DNA from: Denitrobacterium detoxificans
GTDB lineage: Bacteria > Actinomycetota > Coriobacteriia > Coriobacteriales > Eggerthellaceae
NCBI RefSeq assembly: GCF_015062615.1
Contig: NZ_SUUH01000006.1
Span: forward strand, 62,001-126,000
DNA length: 64,000 nucleotides
Reading direction: 5' to 3'
A program made the position numbers and the translations under genes. The notes below the pieces were generated by a model. The model worked only from the letters and a program-made list of their open reading frames with translations, had not been told where the DNA came from and searched no databases. Below, one piece after another: positions 25,402 to 34,708 of this stretch (position 1 is its first letter; the number at the start of each line of letters is the position of its first letter).

Positions 25402-26322
25402 CTACCCCTCGCAGCAGGCGGGGGTTGCGTGCGTGTTCTTCAGTATCGAGGCTTCCTTGCGCAGGCATTTCAGGTATGCGTTCTCGTGCGCCGCAAGATG
25501 GCGGCCTTCGGGCCATGAAAAGCAAATTTGCCAGGTTATCCCTTCAAGGGGTAGGGCCACGATGTCGCTGGAGTGGGTGAAGACGTCGAGCGCAACTAGA
25601 TGGGGAAGGCAGAACCCAAGCCCCTTGCCCGAAAGCGCGAAGTTGTAGATCCAGAATATCTCGGCGTAGGAGATGACATCAACAGCGACATCGCGTTGGA
25701 TGCATTCCCTGGTGAACGCTTCGAAGATGCGGAAGTCCTTGCCCGGCATAGCGACCTTGCGGCCCGCGAGGTCCTCGAACGTTAGGCGCTTTCGCTTGCT
25801 GAGCGGATCGTCCTTGCGCACCCACAGCATAACGGGGCTGCTCGTGAGATTCACGGTGGTAAGTCCGCGTGCTGCTGGTTGAATGGTTATGCCCACGTCG
25901 AAGAATCCGTCGCGGACGAGCGAATCGCAGAGCGCATCGGGGAGCTCGGAGAAGGAGACTTTTACGCTGGGATTCAGCGATTCGTAGCGCTGCAGGGCAT
26001 CGACACCGAACAGACCAGGGATGCCCAGGGCGCAGGCGACCTTGATTTCGAGCTTGCTTTCGCTGGAAATGCGTTCAAACGCCGTACCCAGCTGGTGCTG
26101 GGCTGCCTGAACGTACTTTGCGTATTGGTAGTATTCGTCGGCGTAGCGCGTGGGTTTCCGCACGCCGCGCTCATCGGTTTCGAAGAGGGGTACGCCCAGG
26201 TCACGTTCGAGGTTCCTAATGATTTTGGTGAAACCCTGGGGCGTCATGGGCACCTGTGCCGCTGCGGCGCTGAAGTTGGGCGAATCGTAGGCAAGTATGA
26301 AATAGCGACTGCGGTCTTCCAC
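25402..26322 (-). CDS. LysR-family regulator, divergent from a flavin reductase
   Basis: The 306-residue protein has an N-terminal LysR helix-turn-helix (RYFILAYDSPNFSAAAAQVPMTPQGFTKIIRNLERDLGVPLFE) and a periplasmic-binding-type effector domain. I start at the GTG at 26322, preceded by AAGGGGG, because LysR proteins begin just before the RYF segment. The ATG at 26403 would add 27 residues with no match to the family. A dyad TGTAAC-N5-GTTACA lies in the 246-base divergent region. It probably controls the flavin reductase in response to its substrate. Confidence 0.88.
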   Translation of the reverse strand: MEDRSRYFILAYDSPNFSAAAAQVPMTPQGFTKIIRNLERDLGVPLFETDERGVRKPTRYADEYYQYAKYVQAAQHQLGTAFERISSESKLEIKVACALGIPGLFGVDALQRYESLNPSVKVSFSELPDALCDSLVRDGFFDVGITIQPAARGLTTVNLTSSPVMLWVRKDDPLSKRKRLTFEDLAGRKVAMPGKDFRIFEAFTRECIQRDVAVDVISYAEIFWIYNFALSGKGLGFCLPHLVALDVFTHSSDIVALPLEGITWQICFSWPEGRHLAAHENAYLKCLRKEASILKNTHATPACCEG

Positions 26323-26413
26323 TGTGTAATCCCCCTTGCAATGCAGGCACGGCCTGCCATCCCTCCACATTGAATTTTCGCCTCTCTCAGGCGATGTCAC
26401 CAATGGTAGTTCC

Positions 26414-26430
26414 TGTAACGGTTCGTTACA
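26414..26430. promoter_or_regulatory. LysR-type operator
   Basis: TGTAAC-GGTTC-GTTACA is a perfect dyad of the T-N(about 11)-A class, midway between the divergent LysR and flavin reductase genes. Confidence 0.55.
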
Positions 26431-26568
26431 ACGCTCAACTTCTGGCTACAGTTCTGGGCCGTACGCAGGCGTTTTAGCGTGGAAGAATGAGGGCATCGAA
26501 GAACGGCGTAAGGGACCGCAGCGAGGGAAGCTTGCGGGCGCCGTTTATCTCAACCAAAGGAGAGGGAA

Positions 26569-28284
26569 ATGGCTATGAACAAACAGGGCATGTCTCGTCG
26601 TTCGTTCCTTACCGGTGCCGGCATCATCGCCGCGGGCGTCGCGGGCACTTCGCTCGTAGGCTGCGGAGGCAGTAAGTCTCGCAGCGAATCGGCTGTCAAT
26701 ACCGCAACGGATGCGGCAAGCACGAGCGCGGGTTCCACCGAGAACAGCGCAATCTGGGACATCAAGGAGCTGGGCGAGCCCAAGCAGACCGTCCAGGCCG
26801 ATGTGTGCATCGTTGGTGCTGGCGGCACGGGCACGGCTGCGGCCATTCAGGCAATCGACCTGGGCTTGAAGCCCGTTATCATCGAGCGCATGAGCGGTTA
26901 CGGCGGATCGTTCGTGGGCACCGAGGGTATGACGGCATTCGGCACCAAGTACATCGAGGCAGACGGTGGCGTTATGTTTGCCGGCGCGTACGACCCCACG
27001 CAGGAGTATGGCGTTGAAAACGCAACGAACACCTGTCTGAACTACCATCACTGGATTCCGCAACACAAGCTGTATATGAACTACTTCAATCAGACCGCCG
27101 AGACGATCGAATGGCTTGAGAGCCATGGCGTGAAGTTCGAGGGCAACATCTCCATTGGCTCCGGCCCGAAGGTCTGGCATGTTTACGATAAGGGCGAAGA
27201 GCTTTCCCCGGGCGGTTATTTCATGAAGTGCTTTGGTGCCGAGGCGGAAAAGCTGGGCGTAGAGGCTCACTTCGGCTACTACGGTCGCAAGCTTGTCATG
27301 GAAGACGGTAAGGTTGCTGGCGTGCTCGCCGAGAGCGAGAAGGGCGATGTCCTGAAGGTGGAGGCCCCTGTCGTCATGATTGCCACGGGCGGCTATGCCA
27401 ACAACGCGGACTTCCTGTACGAGGTTTCCGAAACCAAGAACAAGAACATCCAGGCCATGGGCATGAACTGCCGCGAGGCCGACGGCATCAAGATGGCCAA
27501 GGACGCGGGCGCGGCTATGGCCGAGGGCCTGGGCACGGTTATGTGGTGCGGCCCCGTTACGCTGGGTGCTGTTACCTCCACGTGGACCACGGACGCTTAT
27601 TCCGTGGGCGTGCAGCCCACGCTGTGGCTCAACCAGGATGGCGAGCGCTTCTGCAAGGAAGACCTCTGGATCGATGACTTCTCTGGCGCGGGCATGTGCG
27701 TACGCAACCAGGATCGTACGTTCGTCCTGTTTACCGAAGCGGATATGGCTCGCTGGGAGGCGGATGGCCCCGATGGTCAGGTCTTCTCGTTCGGCCAGCC
27801 TGGTAAGCCGCTGTCCACGGCGCGTGAAACCCTGCAGAAGTCCGAAGGCTGCCATGTGGGCAACGACCTTGCGGCTCTATGCCAGGAAGTTGGCCTCGAC
27901 GCTGCGGCTGTTCAGGCTACGGTGGATGCCTACAACCAGCAGTGTGCTGTTGCCGCTGGTCTGGACGGGGAAGACACCTCTGCTGACAAGGAATTCGGCA
28001 AGCGCGCCAAGTACATGCATGCTGTTGATGCTGGTCCTTACTGGCTGTGCGAAGTGGCCGACGGCTACTACACGACGTGCGGTGGCATCAAGGTCAACGA
28101 GAAGATTCAGGTCATTAGCGAGGAAGGCGAAGTGATCCCCGGTCTGTATGCGGGCGGTTCCGACGCTGGCGGACTGTATGGCGACTCGTATGACGTGAAG
28201 TTCGCCCCTGGTTCCCAGGCTGGCTGGGCCGTCAACTCTGGTCGTCTTGCCATGAAGGATGCCGCGAAGTACCTGAATAGGTAA
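26569..28284 (+). CDS. Tat-exported FAD-dependent oxidoreductase (fumarate reductase flavoprotein family)
   Basis: The 571-residue protein has a Tat motif SRRSFLTGA with lipobox LVGC, a Ser/Thr linker, and an FAD domain opening DVCIVGAGGTGTAAAIQAIDLG with ERMSGYGGSFVGTEGM. It ends with CGGIKV and LYAGGSDAGGLYGDSYDVKFAPGSQAGWAVNSG. Like the first flavin reductase it lacks FMN or heme domains and would need a separate electron donor. AAAGGAGAG precedes the ATG at 26569; a second ATG two codons later is possible. Probably an anaerobic terminal reductase for an unsaturated carboxylate or similar organic acceptor, induced through the divergent LysR gene. Confidence 0.9.
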   Translation: MAMNKQGMSRRSFLTGAGIIAAGVAGTSLVGCGGSKSRSESAVNTATDAASTSAGSTENSAIWDIKELGEPKQTVQADVCIVGAGGTGTAAAIQAIDLGLKPVIIERMSGYGGSFVGTEGMTAFGTKYIEADGGVMFAGAYDPTQEYGVENATNTCLNYHHWIPQHKLYMNYFNQTAETIEWLESHGVKFEGNISIGSGPKVWHVYDKGEELSPGGYFMKCFGAEAEKLGVEAHFGYYGRKLVMEDGKVAGVLAESEKGDVLKVEAPVVMIATGGYANNADFLYEVSETKNKNIQAMGMNCREADGIKMAKDAGAAMAEGLGTVMWCGPVTLGAVTSTWTTDAYSVGVQPTLWLNQDGERFCKEDLWIDDFSGAGMCVRNQDRTFVLFTEADMARWEADGPDGQVFSFGQPGKPLSTARETLQKSEGCHVGNDLAALCQEVGLDAAAVQATVDAYNQQCAVAAGLDGEDTSADKEFGKRAKYMHAVDAGPYWLCEVADGYYTTCGGIKVNEKIQVISEEGEVIPGLYAGGSDAGGLYGDSYDVKFAPGSQAGWAVNSGRLAMKDAAKYLNR

Positions 28285-28361
28285 GCCCCTCCCTGCCGGG
28301 CGCACTCCCTCCCATCGCCCGGCACTCCCATATCGACTACGGGGCTGCAGCCCTCGTAATC

Positions 28362-28394
28362 CGACGAAGCCGCCTATCCTGGGCGGCTTCGTCG
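28362..28394 (+). terminator. Hairpin terminator after the second flavin reductase
   Basis: A 13-bp perfect stem (CGACGAAGCCGCC / GGCGGCTTCGTCG) with a 7-base loop, but only a weak T tract follows. Confidence 0.7.
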
Positions 28395-28531
28395 TGTTGA
28401 GGTGGCCGCGTGGGGGTGCTGTGCCTTGTTCGCGTTTGCAATTTGTCGGTTGCGTTAGGTTTGCCTATCTATGAGGTTTGAGCAGGTTATTGGCGGTATG
28501 CTGCAGCAAAATCAATCGAGGGAGATGCTGA

Positions 28532-29317
28532 ATGCGATTCGAAGAGCGCGGATTGGAACACGGGAAGACGTTGCTCTTGCTGCCGGGGACGTGCTGCACG
28601 TGGCGCGTGAACTTCTCGACGGTGATGGGGCATTTCGAACAGCGGTACCATGTCATTGCCGTTGACTACGATGGGTTCGATGGCGACTCTGCTTCCGAAT
28701 TCCCCGACATGATATCCGTGACCGAAAAGATCGAGCGCTACATTATGGAACGCCATGGCGGTCGCGTCGATGGAGCGTATGGTTCATCGCTGGGCGGTAG
28801 CTTCGTGGGCTTACTCGTGCAGCGCGAGCGCATTCACATCGACCACGCGTTCATTGGCAGCTCCGACTTGGACCAGGCGGGACGCATGGGCGCGGCGCTG
28901 CAAACGTTCGTTATTGGCCGCCTTGTGTATGCTGCCGGCCATTCTGCGAAGAAGCGCGAGCGTCTTATCAACTGGATCTATCCACCCAAGAAGGACGGCG
29001 AATCCGTGGGCATGCGCGCGTTCATGGAAGTCTGGGCCGAAAGCCTGGCAAGCGTGTCGAAGGCGACGGCGATGAACCAGTATAAAAGCGATGTGCTTAC
29101 GCCGCTCGACACGCCCATCCACGTGGCAGGAACGACCTTCCACGTGATATACGCGCTGAAGATGGGACCGAAGTACGAGAGGCGCTATCGGCAGCACTTC
29201 AAGAGCCTCGACCTTATGCGCTACGACATGCAGCACGAGGAGTGGCTGTTCGATGCGGGTTCGAGCTTGCATGGCAGCGTACTTGCCGATATTGATGCAC
29301 GTATGGGGCTGGTGTAG
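28532..29317 (+). CDS. Alpha/beta-hydrolase
   Basis: The 261-residue protein has the hydrolase signature: oxyanion region LLLLPGTCCTWRVNF, HVIAVDYDGFDGD, and nucleophile elbow YGSSLGGSF (Ser in G-x-S-x-G). The expected downstream Asp and His are less clear; the C-terminal half, with ALKMGPKYERRYRQHF, differs from standard esterases. The ATG at 28532 has AGGGAGATG upstream. It stands alone; function unknown beyond the fold. Confidence 0.82.
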   Translation: MRFEERGLEHGKTLLLLPGTCCTWRVNFSTVMGHFEQRYHVIAVDYDGFDGDSASEFPDMISVTEKIERYIMERHGGRVDGAYGSSLGGSFVGLLVQRERIHIDHAFIGSSDLDQAGRMGAALQTFVIGRLVYAAGHSAKKRERLINWIYPPKKDGESVGMRAFMEVWAESLASVSKATAMNQYKSDVLTPLDTPIHVAGTTFHVIYALKMGPKYERRYRQHFKSLDLMRYDMQHEEWLFDAGSSLHGSVLADIDARMGLV

Positions 29318-29371
29318 CAACAGCTCCATACGTGCATCTCTATACTTTGGCCTTTGTACGACCAGCTCGTT

Positions 29372-29491
29372 CCTTTTTCAGAAAAGGTAGTCCAGTGGCC
29401 TTCTGCGGGCGTCGTTTCGGCTTCTAAAGTGCTATCGAACTGGGAAAATGCAGTTAGGTTTTAAACGTCCGCTTTCCTTTTCTGAAAAAGG
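29372..29491. repeat. Pair of exact 16-bp inverted repeats in a gene-free stretch
   Basis: CCTTTTTCAGAAAAGG (29372-29387) and its exact reverse complement (29476-29491) are separated by 88 bases. Each copy is itself a small dyad (CCTTTT, 4-base spacer, AAAAGG). They lie between the hydrolase and the converging TorD gene. They could be mini-element ends, an operator pair or overlapping terminators. Confidence 0.6.
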
Positions 29492-29517
29492 CGCAAGAGC
29501 GAAAGGAGCGAGAGGGG

Positions 29518-30132
29518 TTAGCCGATAGCCAACATGATGCGTGCTGCCAGCTCAACCAGGTGGACGTAATAGCCCTTGGGGGCAGCTTCGGCGACCGCAG
29601 TTGCAAATGCGTCTATCCAGGCCAGAGGATGTTCCTGAAAGAATTCGGACAGCACCTGTTCGTTTGCGCTCCCTACGGCAATGCGCTCGCAGAGCGTGGA
29701 GACATACAGCAGCTCTATGCCGATGTGGTCGGCATATTGGTTGCTTGCGCCCGAGGCATTGAGTCCGCTTTCCGCAAGGAGATGGCGCATTTGAATGGTG
29801 GCTTCGCCGAATCCCACCGAGCTCGTGCTGCGCCATGCGGTTTCCCATGGGGCGACCGCAGGTTTGGGCGGGCCAACAAACAGCTTGGCATATTCCACGG
29901 AGATAGCCTGCCGTACGTTTTCGCCCTGTTCCTGACGTTTCGACGCTGCCTGAGCGTATGCCGTGCATGCGCTTACGGCTTCGGCGACGGCGTCGTCGTT
30001 GAACGTGGGGAAGATGCTCCAAAAGGAGGGATCGAGCCCCAGGTCACTCGTTTGGCTTATTGGGGCAAGCAGGGAATTCCCCAGGAAGGCAAAGGCATCG
30101 GCCAGGTCGGGAAAGTTGGCGTTGGTAGGCAT
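29518..30132 (-). CDS. TorD-family molybdoenzyme chaperone
   Basis: The 204-residue helical protein contains ISVEYAKLFVGPPKPAVAPWETAWRS and ADHIGIELLYVSTLCERIA, the conserved TorD core. It is the last gene of the second molybdoenzyme operon (catalytic, Fe-S, NrfD, chaperone), and would guide assembly and Tat export of that catalytic subunit. The start at 30132 follows GAAAGG; the longer in-frame start at 30189 has no ribosome binding site. Confidence 0.87.
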   Translation of the reverse strand: MPTNANFPDLADAFAFLGNSLLAPISQTSDLGLDPSFWSIFPTFNDDAVAEAVSACTAYAQAASKRQEQGENVRQAISVEYAKLFVGPPKPAVAPWETAWRSTSSVGFGEATIQMRHLLAESGLNASGASNQYADHIGIELLYVSTLCERIAVGSANEQVLSEFFQEHPLAWIDAFATAVAEAAPKGYYVHLVELAARIMLAIG

Positions 30133-30209
30133 GGTGGTGGCCTTTCTGCGGAGGGAGAGAGCGGCTGGCCGTGGTGACCAGCCGCCCAAAGGTAAGAAAA
30201 GAAGGCGAT

Positions 30210-31403
30210 TTACTCAGCCGTAGTGCTTTGCGTGTCGGCTGCGGGTTCGGCGGAATTGCGCTTCAGCATCTTGTTGGAGAGGATGATGAATGCGAGCGCG
30301 CCGAGCGAGATAACGCCCACGATTACGAGAATCTCAATGACAGTCGGGGCGTACGAGCCCGTTTGCGCCCACATGTTGGCTGCGTCTGCCTGAGCGGCGA
30401 ACGTGCCGAGCGAAATGCCATTTGCGCCCTCAACGTTCGGCGTGATGAAGCTCGTGAGCAGGAGCCATACGCGCTTGGCGAATACGCCCAGCACCACCAA
30501 CGCGCTTGCACCGATGACCAGCCCGCGCTTCTCGCGATTCTTGGAGAACACCAGAATCAGGAACGGAATGAGCAGGCCGCAGATGATCTCGAACCAGAAG
30601 AACGGCGCAGTTGCTCCCTGGAGCATGTGTCCCAGCTCCACGGCTTCGCCAGCACCGGGGTATGCCATGGTCAGCAGTTCGCAGCCAATGAAGAAGGCGT
30701 CCACGGCAATGAACACTGCGAGCAAGCCCGAAAGGCCCTTGAAGAGCTTGGCGCCTGTGGTGAAGATGCCCGCACGCTCGAGTGCGGCTAGGGCGATGAT
30801 CAGCAGCGCAAGGCCAGAGTCCATGGCCGACGCCACGAAGATGGGTGCCATGATAGCCGAGTACCAGGCGCGTGCGATCTGCAGGCCGAAGATCCATGCG
30901 GTAACGGAATGGACGAGGATGGCAACGGGCAGGGCTATGCGCGAAAGAACTTCGACCTTGTGCTCATGCCCACGGATGATCAAAACCAGATCGAGGATGT
31001 TGATTACCAGGTAGATCGTGATGATCGTCATGTCCCATACCAACACCGACGAGGGGTTGGGGCCGGTCAGGATGCGCCACACACGCTGAATGCCGCCCAG
31101 GTCGAGCAGGATGAACAGGCCGGCGCAGCAGATGCACACCGTAGAGGTAATGACGGCGGGCAGTGCAACCTTCTTGAATTGTTCGATATTGAATACGTGA
31201 GCCGAGCTGGCTACGATCAGGCCGCCCGCGGAAAGACCCACGAACAGCATGAACATGATGATGTAGGCGCCCCACGAATTGATGTTGGACATGCCCGTCA
31301 CGGCAAGGCCGTTTGCTAGCTGGTAGACCCAGGCTGAAATACCTGCAATGACGAGGATGGTCAGCGCCACCACGGCGCTTTTTGCCTTTGAAGAAGTAAA
31401 CAT
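30210..31403 (-). CDS. NrfD/PsrC-type membrane subunit
   Basis: The 397-residue protein has about nine to ten membrane segments of the NrfD/PsrC family (NINSWGAYIIMFMLFVGLSAGG near the start; FWFEIICGLLIPFLILVF in the middle). It interacts with quinones and the Fe-S subunit. The start at 31403 follows GAGCGCGCTG weakly; it is the only in-frame ATG after the Fe-S gene stop. The operon uses an NrfD anchor whereas the other two molybdoenzyme operons use DmsC anchors, pointing to a different enzyme class. Confidence 0.88.
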   Translation of the reverse strand: MFTSSKAKSAVVALTILVIAGISAWVYQLANGLAVTGMSNINSWGAYIIMFMLFVGLSAGGLIVASSAHVFNIEQFKKVALPAVITSTVCICCAGLFILLDLGGIQRVWRILTGPNPSSVLVWDMTIITIYLVINILDLVLIIRGHEHKVEVLSRIALPVAILVHSVTAWIFGLQIARAWYSAIMAPIFVASAMDSGLALLIIALAALERAGIFTTGAKLFKGLSGLLAVFIAVDAFFIGCELLTMAYPGAGEAVELGHMLQGATAPFFWFEIICGLLIPFLILVFSKNREKRGLVIGASALVVLGVFAKRVWLLLTSFITPNVEGANGISLGTFAAQADAANMWAQTGSYAPTVIEILVIVGVISLGALAFIILSNKMLKRNSAEPAADTQSTTAE

Positions 31404-31413
31404 CAGCGCGCTC

Positions 31414-32031
31414 CTATTCGAAGTAGTGAACTTTGGGACGCGTGCCCTTGTCCTCGAGGAGCACGTAAGCGTTGTTCTCGCGAATGGCGCGCGAGATGTC
31501 CGAATCGGGGTCGTCCAGGTCGCCGTAGATGCGCGCGTCGGTGGGGCAATTCTGCACGCACATGGGCTCGTCACCGCGGTCGGTGCGCTCCTTGCACAGC
31601 GTGCACTTCTCCATCACGCCGCGCGGACGTTCGGGAACGGAGGCCTCGCCGTAGTTAAAGCCCGTATCGCGTTTGGGCTCGGCCCAGTTGAACGTGCGTG
31701 CATTGTACGGGCATGCGGCCATGCACATGCGGCAGCCGATGCACTTGTCGTAGTCGATTTCCACGCGGCCCTTCTCGTCGGTGTACGTTGCGCCCGTGGG
31801 GCAAACGCGCTGGCAGGCGGGGTTGTCGCAGTGCTGGCAAGCCAGGGGTAGGTAGCGGCGGGAAAGGTGGGGAAAGGAACCCTGGGCTCCGTCGTACGTG
31901 TCAACGCCCTCGTTGAGCACGCGGTTCCACAGCATGCCGTCGGGTACGTTATTGCTCATCTTGCACGAAAGCGCGCAGGTTGAGCACCCGATGCAGCGAT
32001 GGCGGTTAATCGCAATGGCGAGTCTCGTCAT
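31414..32031 (-). CDS. 4Fe-4S electron-transfer subunit (DmsB/NrfC/PhsB type)
   Basis: The 205-residue protein carries the four cysteine groups expected for four [4Fe-4S] clusters (CIGCSTCALSC, CQHCDNPACQRVC, CIGCRMCMAAC, CTLCKERT...CVQNC). Its length matches the family. It starts 3 bases after the catalytic gene stop, so the two are translated together, and it links the NrfD subunit to the molybdenum site. Confidence 0.92.
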   Translation of the reverse strand: MTRLAIAINRHRCIGCSTCALSCKMSNNVPDGMLWNRVLNEGVDTYDGAQGSFPHLSRRYLPLACQHCDNPACQRVCPTGATYTDEKGRVEIDYDKCIGCRMCMAACPYNARTFNWAEPKRDTGFNYGEASVPERPRGVMEKCTLCKERTDRGDEPMCVQNCPTDARIYGDLDDPDSDISRAIRENNAYVLLEDKGTRPKVHYFE

Positions 32032-32034
32032 GGT

Positions 32035-34497
32035 CTATGCACCTACTTTCTTGATTTCGATGAGCGTGTCGTTGTACGGGATCATGGGGCCGAAGAGCAG
32101 GTCGTAGCCGCGTTCGGTCAGCTGGTCGTTGCTCACCGACTGCATGAGGGTGCCGTTCATGTACTGCGCGTACGTCGATTCCGCCATATATGCCATATCG
32201 GGCTGAATAGCGTCGCTGATCAGTACCTTCGTGCGGAAGCTACCGCGGCCGTTGAACACTTCAACGTCGTCGCCGTTGGACAGGCCGCGCGCGGCAGCGT
32301 CTACGGGGTTTAGCTCGATATGGGGCTCGTAGAACTGCTGGATCCACTTCGCACCCGAATAGCAGCTGTGCACGCGGAAGCGCGTACGGCTTTGCGTGAA
32401 CATGAGCGGGTACTTTTCGCGGAGCGGATTGTCCACGTAGGCCTCCACGGGGCTTTCCCATGCGGGAAATGCCTGGCCCCAGCTCAGCATGTTCTCGTAG
32501 TAGGGCTCCTGCTTGCCGGAGGGGGTGTGGTAGTCCATGCCCACTTCGGGCCCCAGCGGGTCTTCGGTGCCCAGCAGCTTCAGCGCGCCGTTGGCCGCGG
32601 ACAGCGCCTCGAGGCTGAAGCCCTCCACCATGGGGTCATCGCTCTTCAGCGTGGCGGCAGCGTATTCCTCGGCGGTGGCGGGGTAGAGTTCGCCGTAGCC
32701 CATGGCCTCGGCGATGCCCTTCTCGATGTAGAAGTCCTGCTTAGACTCGAAGAGCGGATCGATGATCTTCTGGTTTTGCAGGATGTAGCCGTTGGCGCAC
32801 TTCACGCCACCTACGGAATCGGCGCTCTCGAATTTCGAGCAACTGGGGAGAATCATGTCAACGTAGTCGCATACCGAGCTGTGGTAGATGTCGGCAACGC
32901 AGATAAAGTCGAGCGAATTAATCCATTCCAGCGTCTTGTTCCAGTTCGCGGCCTTCTGCGTGGGGATGTCACCGAAGAACATGGCCGCATGCACCTTGTC
33001 GGTGCGCACCATGTCGTAGAAGCCAAGCGGACTGGGGCTGGGCGCCGCATCTTCGGGAAGCTTCCAACCTCCCAATTCAGCTTCGTAGGGTGTTACGTGG
33101 TAGCAGTAGATGCCGCATCCCGTGCCGCGCTTGCCGTAGTTGCCCGTGAGCGAGGCGATGAGCGCGTAGCAGTGACCTGCAATGTCGCTGGAGCCGTACT
33201 TGTCGATGCCGCCCACGCCGTTGCAGATGATCGAGGGGCCCTCGGCGTACTGCTCGGCAACGCTGGCGATCTGGCTAGCGGGAACGTTCGTGATCTTCTC
33301 GGCCCATTCCAGCGTGTATTCGGCCATTTCCTCGCGCAGGCGCGTGAATAGCGTACAGGCTTTGCGGCCGTTTACGGTAAACGTGCCCTCGAGTGCGGGG
33401 GTGGTGGCTTCCGAGAAGCGAACGGCGGCATTTTGCGCGCCATCCCAGACCATGAATTTCTTGGCGGGCTTTACGATATCCTCCGGCAATTCCGTTCCAG
33501 CGGCTTTGGCCTCTGCCGCAGCCTGCTCGTAGGCTGCCATGGCTTCTGCGGTGCCTGCCGGATCGGCGTCGAGCAGCTCACCCGTTTCAGCGTCGATGAG
33601 GAAGGGCAGGTGGGTGTTCGCCATGATGTGGTCGGTGTCGTACAGGCCTGCCTCCAGGATGTGATGCGTCATGCCCAGGAACAGCGCCGGGTCGGTGCCG
33701 GGGCGCAGTGCCACCCACTCGTCGGCTTTGGAAGCCGTGGTGGAGAAACGCGGGTCGCATACGATCATCTTGGTGCCGGCTTCCTGTGCTTGGAAGAAGC
33801 CGCGTGACCACATCATGCCCGTTTCTAGCACGTTGCAGTTCACCATGAGCACGGTTTTTGCCTGCGGCCATTCCCACATGGTGTTTAGCGCGAACATGCC
33901 CGAGAAGGCGAACGCCTGGTTCAGGCCATTGCCCTGGCCCATGTCGTAGCCGTTCATGCCGCCTGCCTGTGCATGCAGGATGGATGCGATGAGCGGCTTC
34001 AGACGCTGCTGGGCTTCAGTGGAGTACTGGATCCAGAGGGCGTCTTCCCCGTAGGTGTCCTGGCATTTCTTGAATTCCCGCGCGATAGTTTCGAACGCCT
34101 CGTCCCAGGTGATGACCTCGAATTCGCCGCTCCCTCGTTCGCCTACGCGGCGCATGGGCGACTGAATGCGCGCGTCGCCGTAGATGTGCTGAATCTCGGA
34201 AATGCCCTTCAGGCATACGTTGTGGAAACGATTGTCCTCGTTGGGTCGTGGCTCGATCATGCTCAGGCGTCCATCACGTACCGTGCACTTGAGCATGCAG
34301 TTACACAGGCAATGCTCGTTGTGGTAGGTGTACGCAACGCGCTCATCTGCGCTTTGGGCTACGGCCTTCGCTGGCGAAAGCCAGGTTTCGGCCGTGGCCA
34401 TACCTCCGGCGCTGGCGGCGATGGCGCCCGTAGCGAGCGCTGTCTTCAAGAAGCCACGACGCGTGACTCCCTGACTACGATTCTGTAGTCCGTCCAT
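32035..34497 (-). CDS. Tat-exported molybdopterin oxidoreductase, catalytic subunit
   Basis: The 820-residue protein has a Tat signal TRRGFLKTA and a cleavable end near AVAQSA. The [4Fe-4S] motif is C63-x3-C67-x3-C71-x23-C95, with an extra Cys65. The region where the molybdenum ligand normally lies reads MNGYDMGQGNGLNQAF, which is neither the Ser loop of DmsA nor an obvious Cys loop; an Asp ligand is possible. With Fe-S, NrfD and TorD partners it is a membrane-linked reductase. Candidate substrates include aromatic hydroxyls (catechol dehydroxylase-like enzymes of Eggerthellaceae) or inorganic sulfur, but none is proven. GGAAGGGAAG precedes the start. Confidence 0.9.
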   Translation of the reverse strand: MDGLQNRSQGVTRRGFLKTALATGAIAASAGGMATAETWLSPAKAVAQSADERVAYTYHNEHCLCNCMLKCTVRDGRLSMIEPRPNEDNRFHNVCLKGISEIQHIYGDARIQSPMRRVGERGSGEFEVITWDEAFETIAREFKKCQDTYGEDALWIQYSTEAQQRLKPLIASILHAQAGGMNGYDMGQGNGLNQAFAFSGMFALNTMWEWPQAKTVLMVNCNVLETGMMWSRGFFQAQEAGTKMIVCDPRFSTTASKADEWVALRPGTDPALFLGMTHHILEAGLYDTDHIMANTHLPFLIDAETGELLDADPAGTAEAMAAYEQAAAEAKAAGTELPEDIVKPAKKFMVWDGAQNAAVRFSEATTPALEGTFTVNGRKACTLFTRLREEMAEYTLEWAEKITNVPASQIASVAEQYAEGPSIICNGVGGIDKYGSSDIAGHCYALIASLTGNYGKRGTGCGIYCYHVTPYEAELGGWKLPEDAAPSPSPLGFYDMVRTDKVHAAMFFGDIPTQKAANWNKTLEWINSLDFICVADIYHSSVCDYVDMILPSCSKFESADSVGGVKCANGYILQNQKIIDPLFESKQDFYIEKGIAEAMGYGELYPATAEEYAAATLKSDDPMVEGFSLEALSAANGALKLLGTEDPLGPEVGMDYHTPSGKQEPYYENMLSWGQAFPAWESPVEAYVDNPLREKYPLMFTQSRTRFRVHSCYSGAKWIQQFYEPHIELNPVDAAARGLSNGDDVEVFNGRGSFRTKVLISDAIQPDMAYMAESTYAQYMNGTLMQSVSNDQLTERGYDLLFGPMIPYNDTLIEIKKVGA

Positions 34498-34540
34498 TGC
34501 TTCCCTTCCTCTTCCAATTGCTTAGAGCTTGGGGCTCCTT

Positions 34541-34575
34541 CTCGATACCGGTTGCCCCAGGCAAACGGTATCGAG
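34541..34575. promoter_or_regulatory. Near-perfect 35-bp palindrome between divergent TetR and molybdoenzyme genes
   Basis: Outer arms CTCGATACCG / CGGTATCGAG and inner arms TTGCC / GGCAA pair perfectly around a CCA centre; one unpaired base lies on each side. It is 44 bases upstream of the molybdoenzyme start and 134 bases upstream of the TetR start, as expected for a TetR operator. Confidence 0.65.
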
Positions 34576-34708
34576 GGCGCAAACGTGCAACAATTGCCAG
34601 AATTGGGTTATGGTGCTTATGCCACGTTTTCGAAGAAGTGGTAATGGAATGCCGTGACGGATTTGATGCACAATGCCAGATATCGCGGCTGAGCAAGAGG
34701 GAGGGCAC

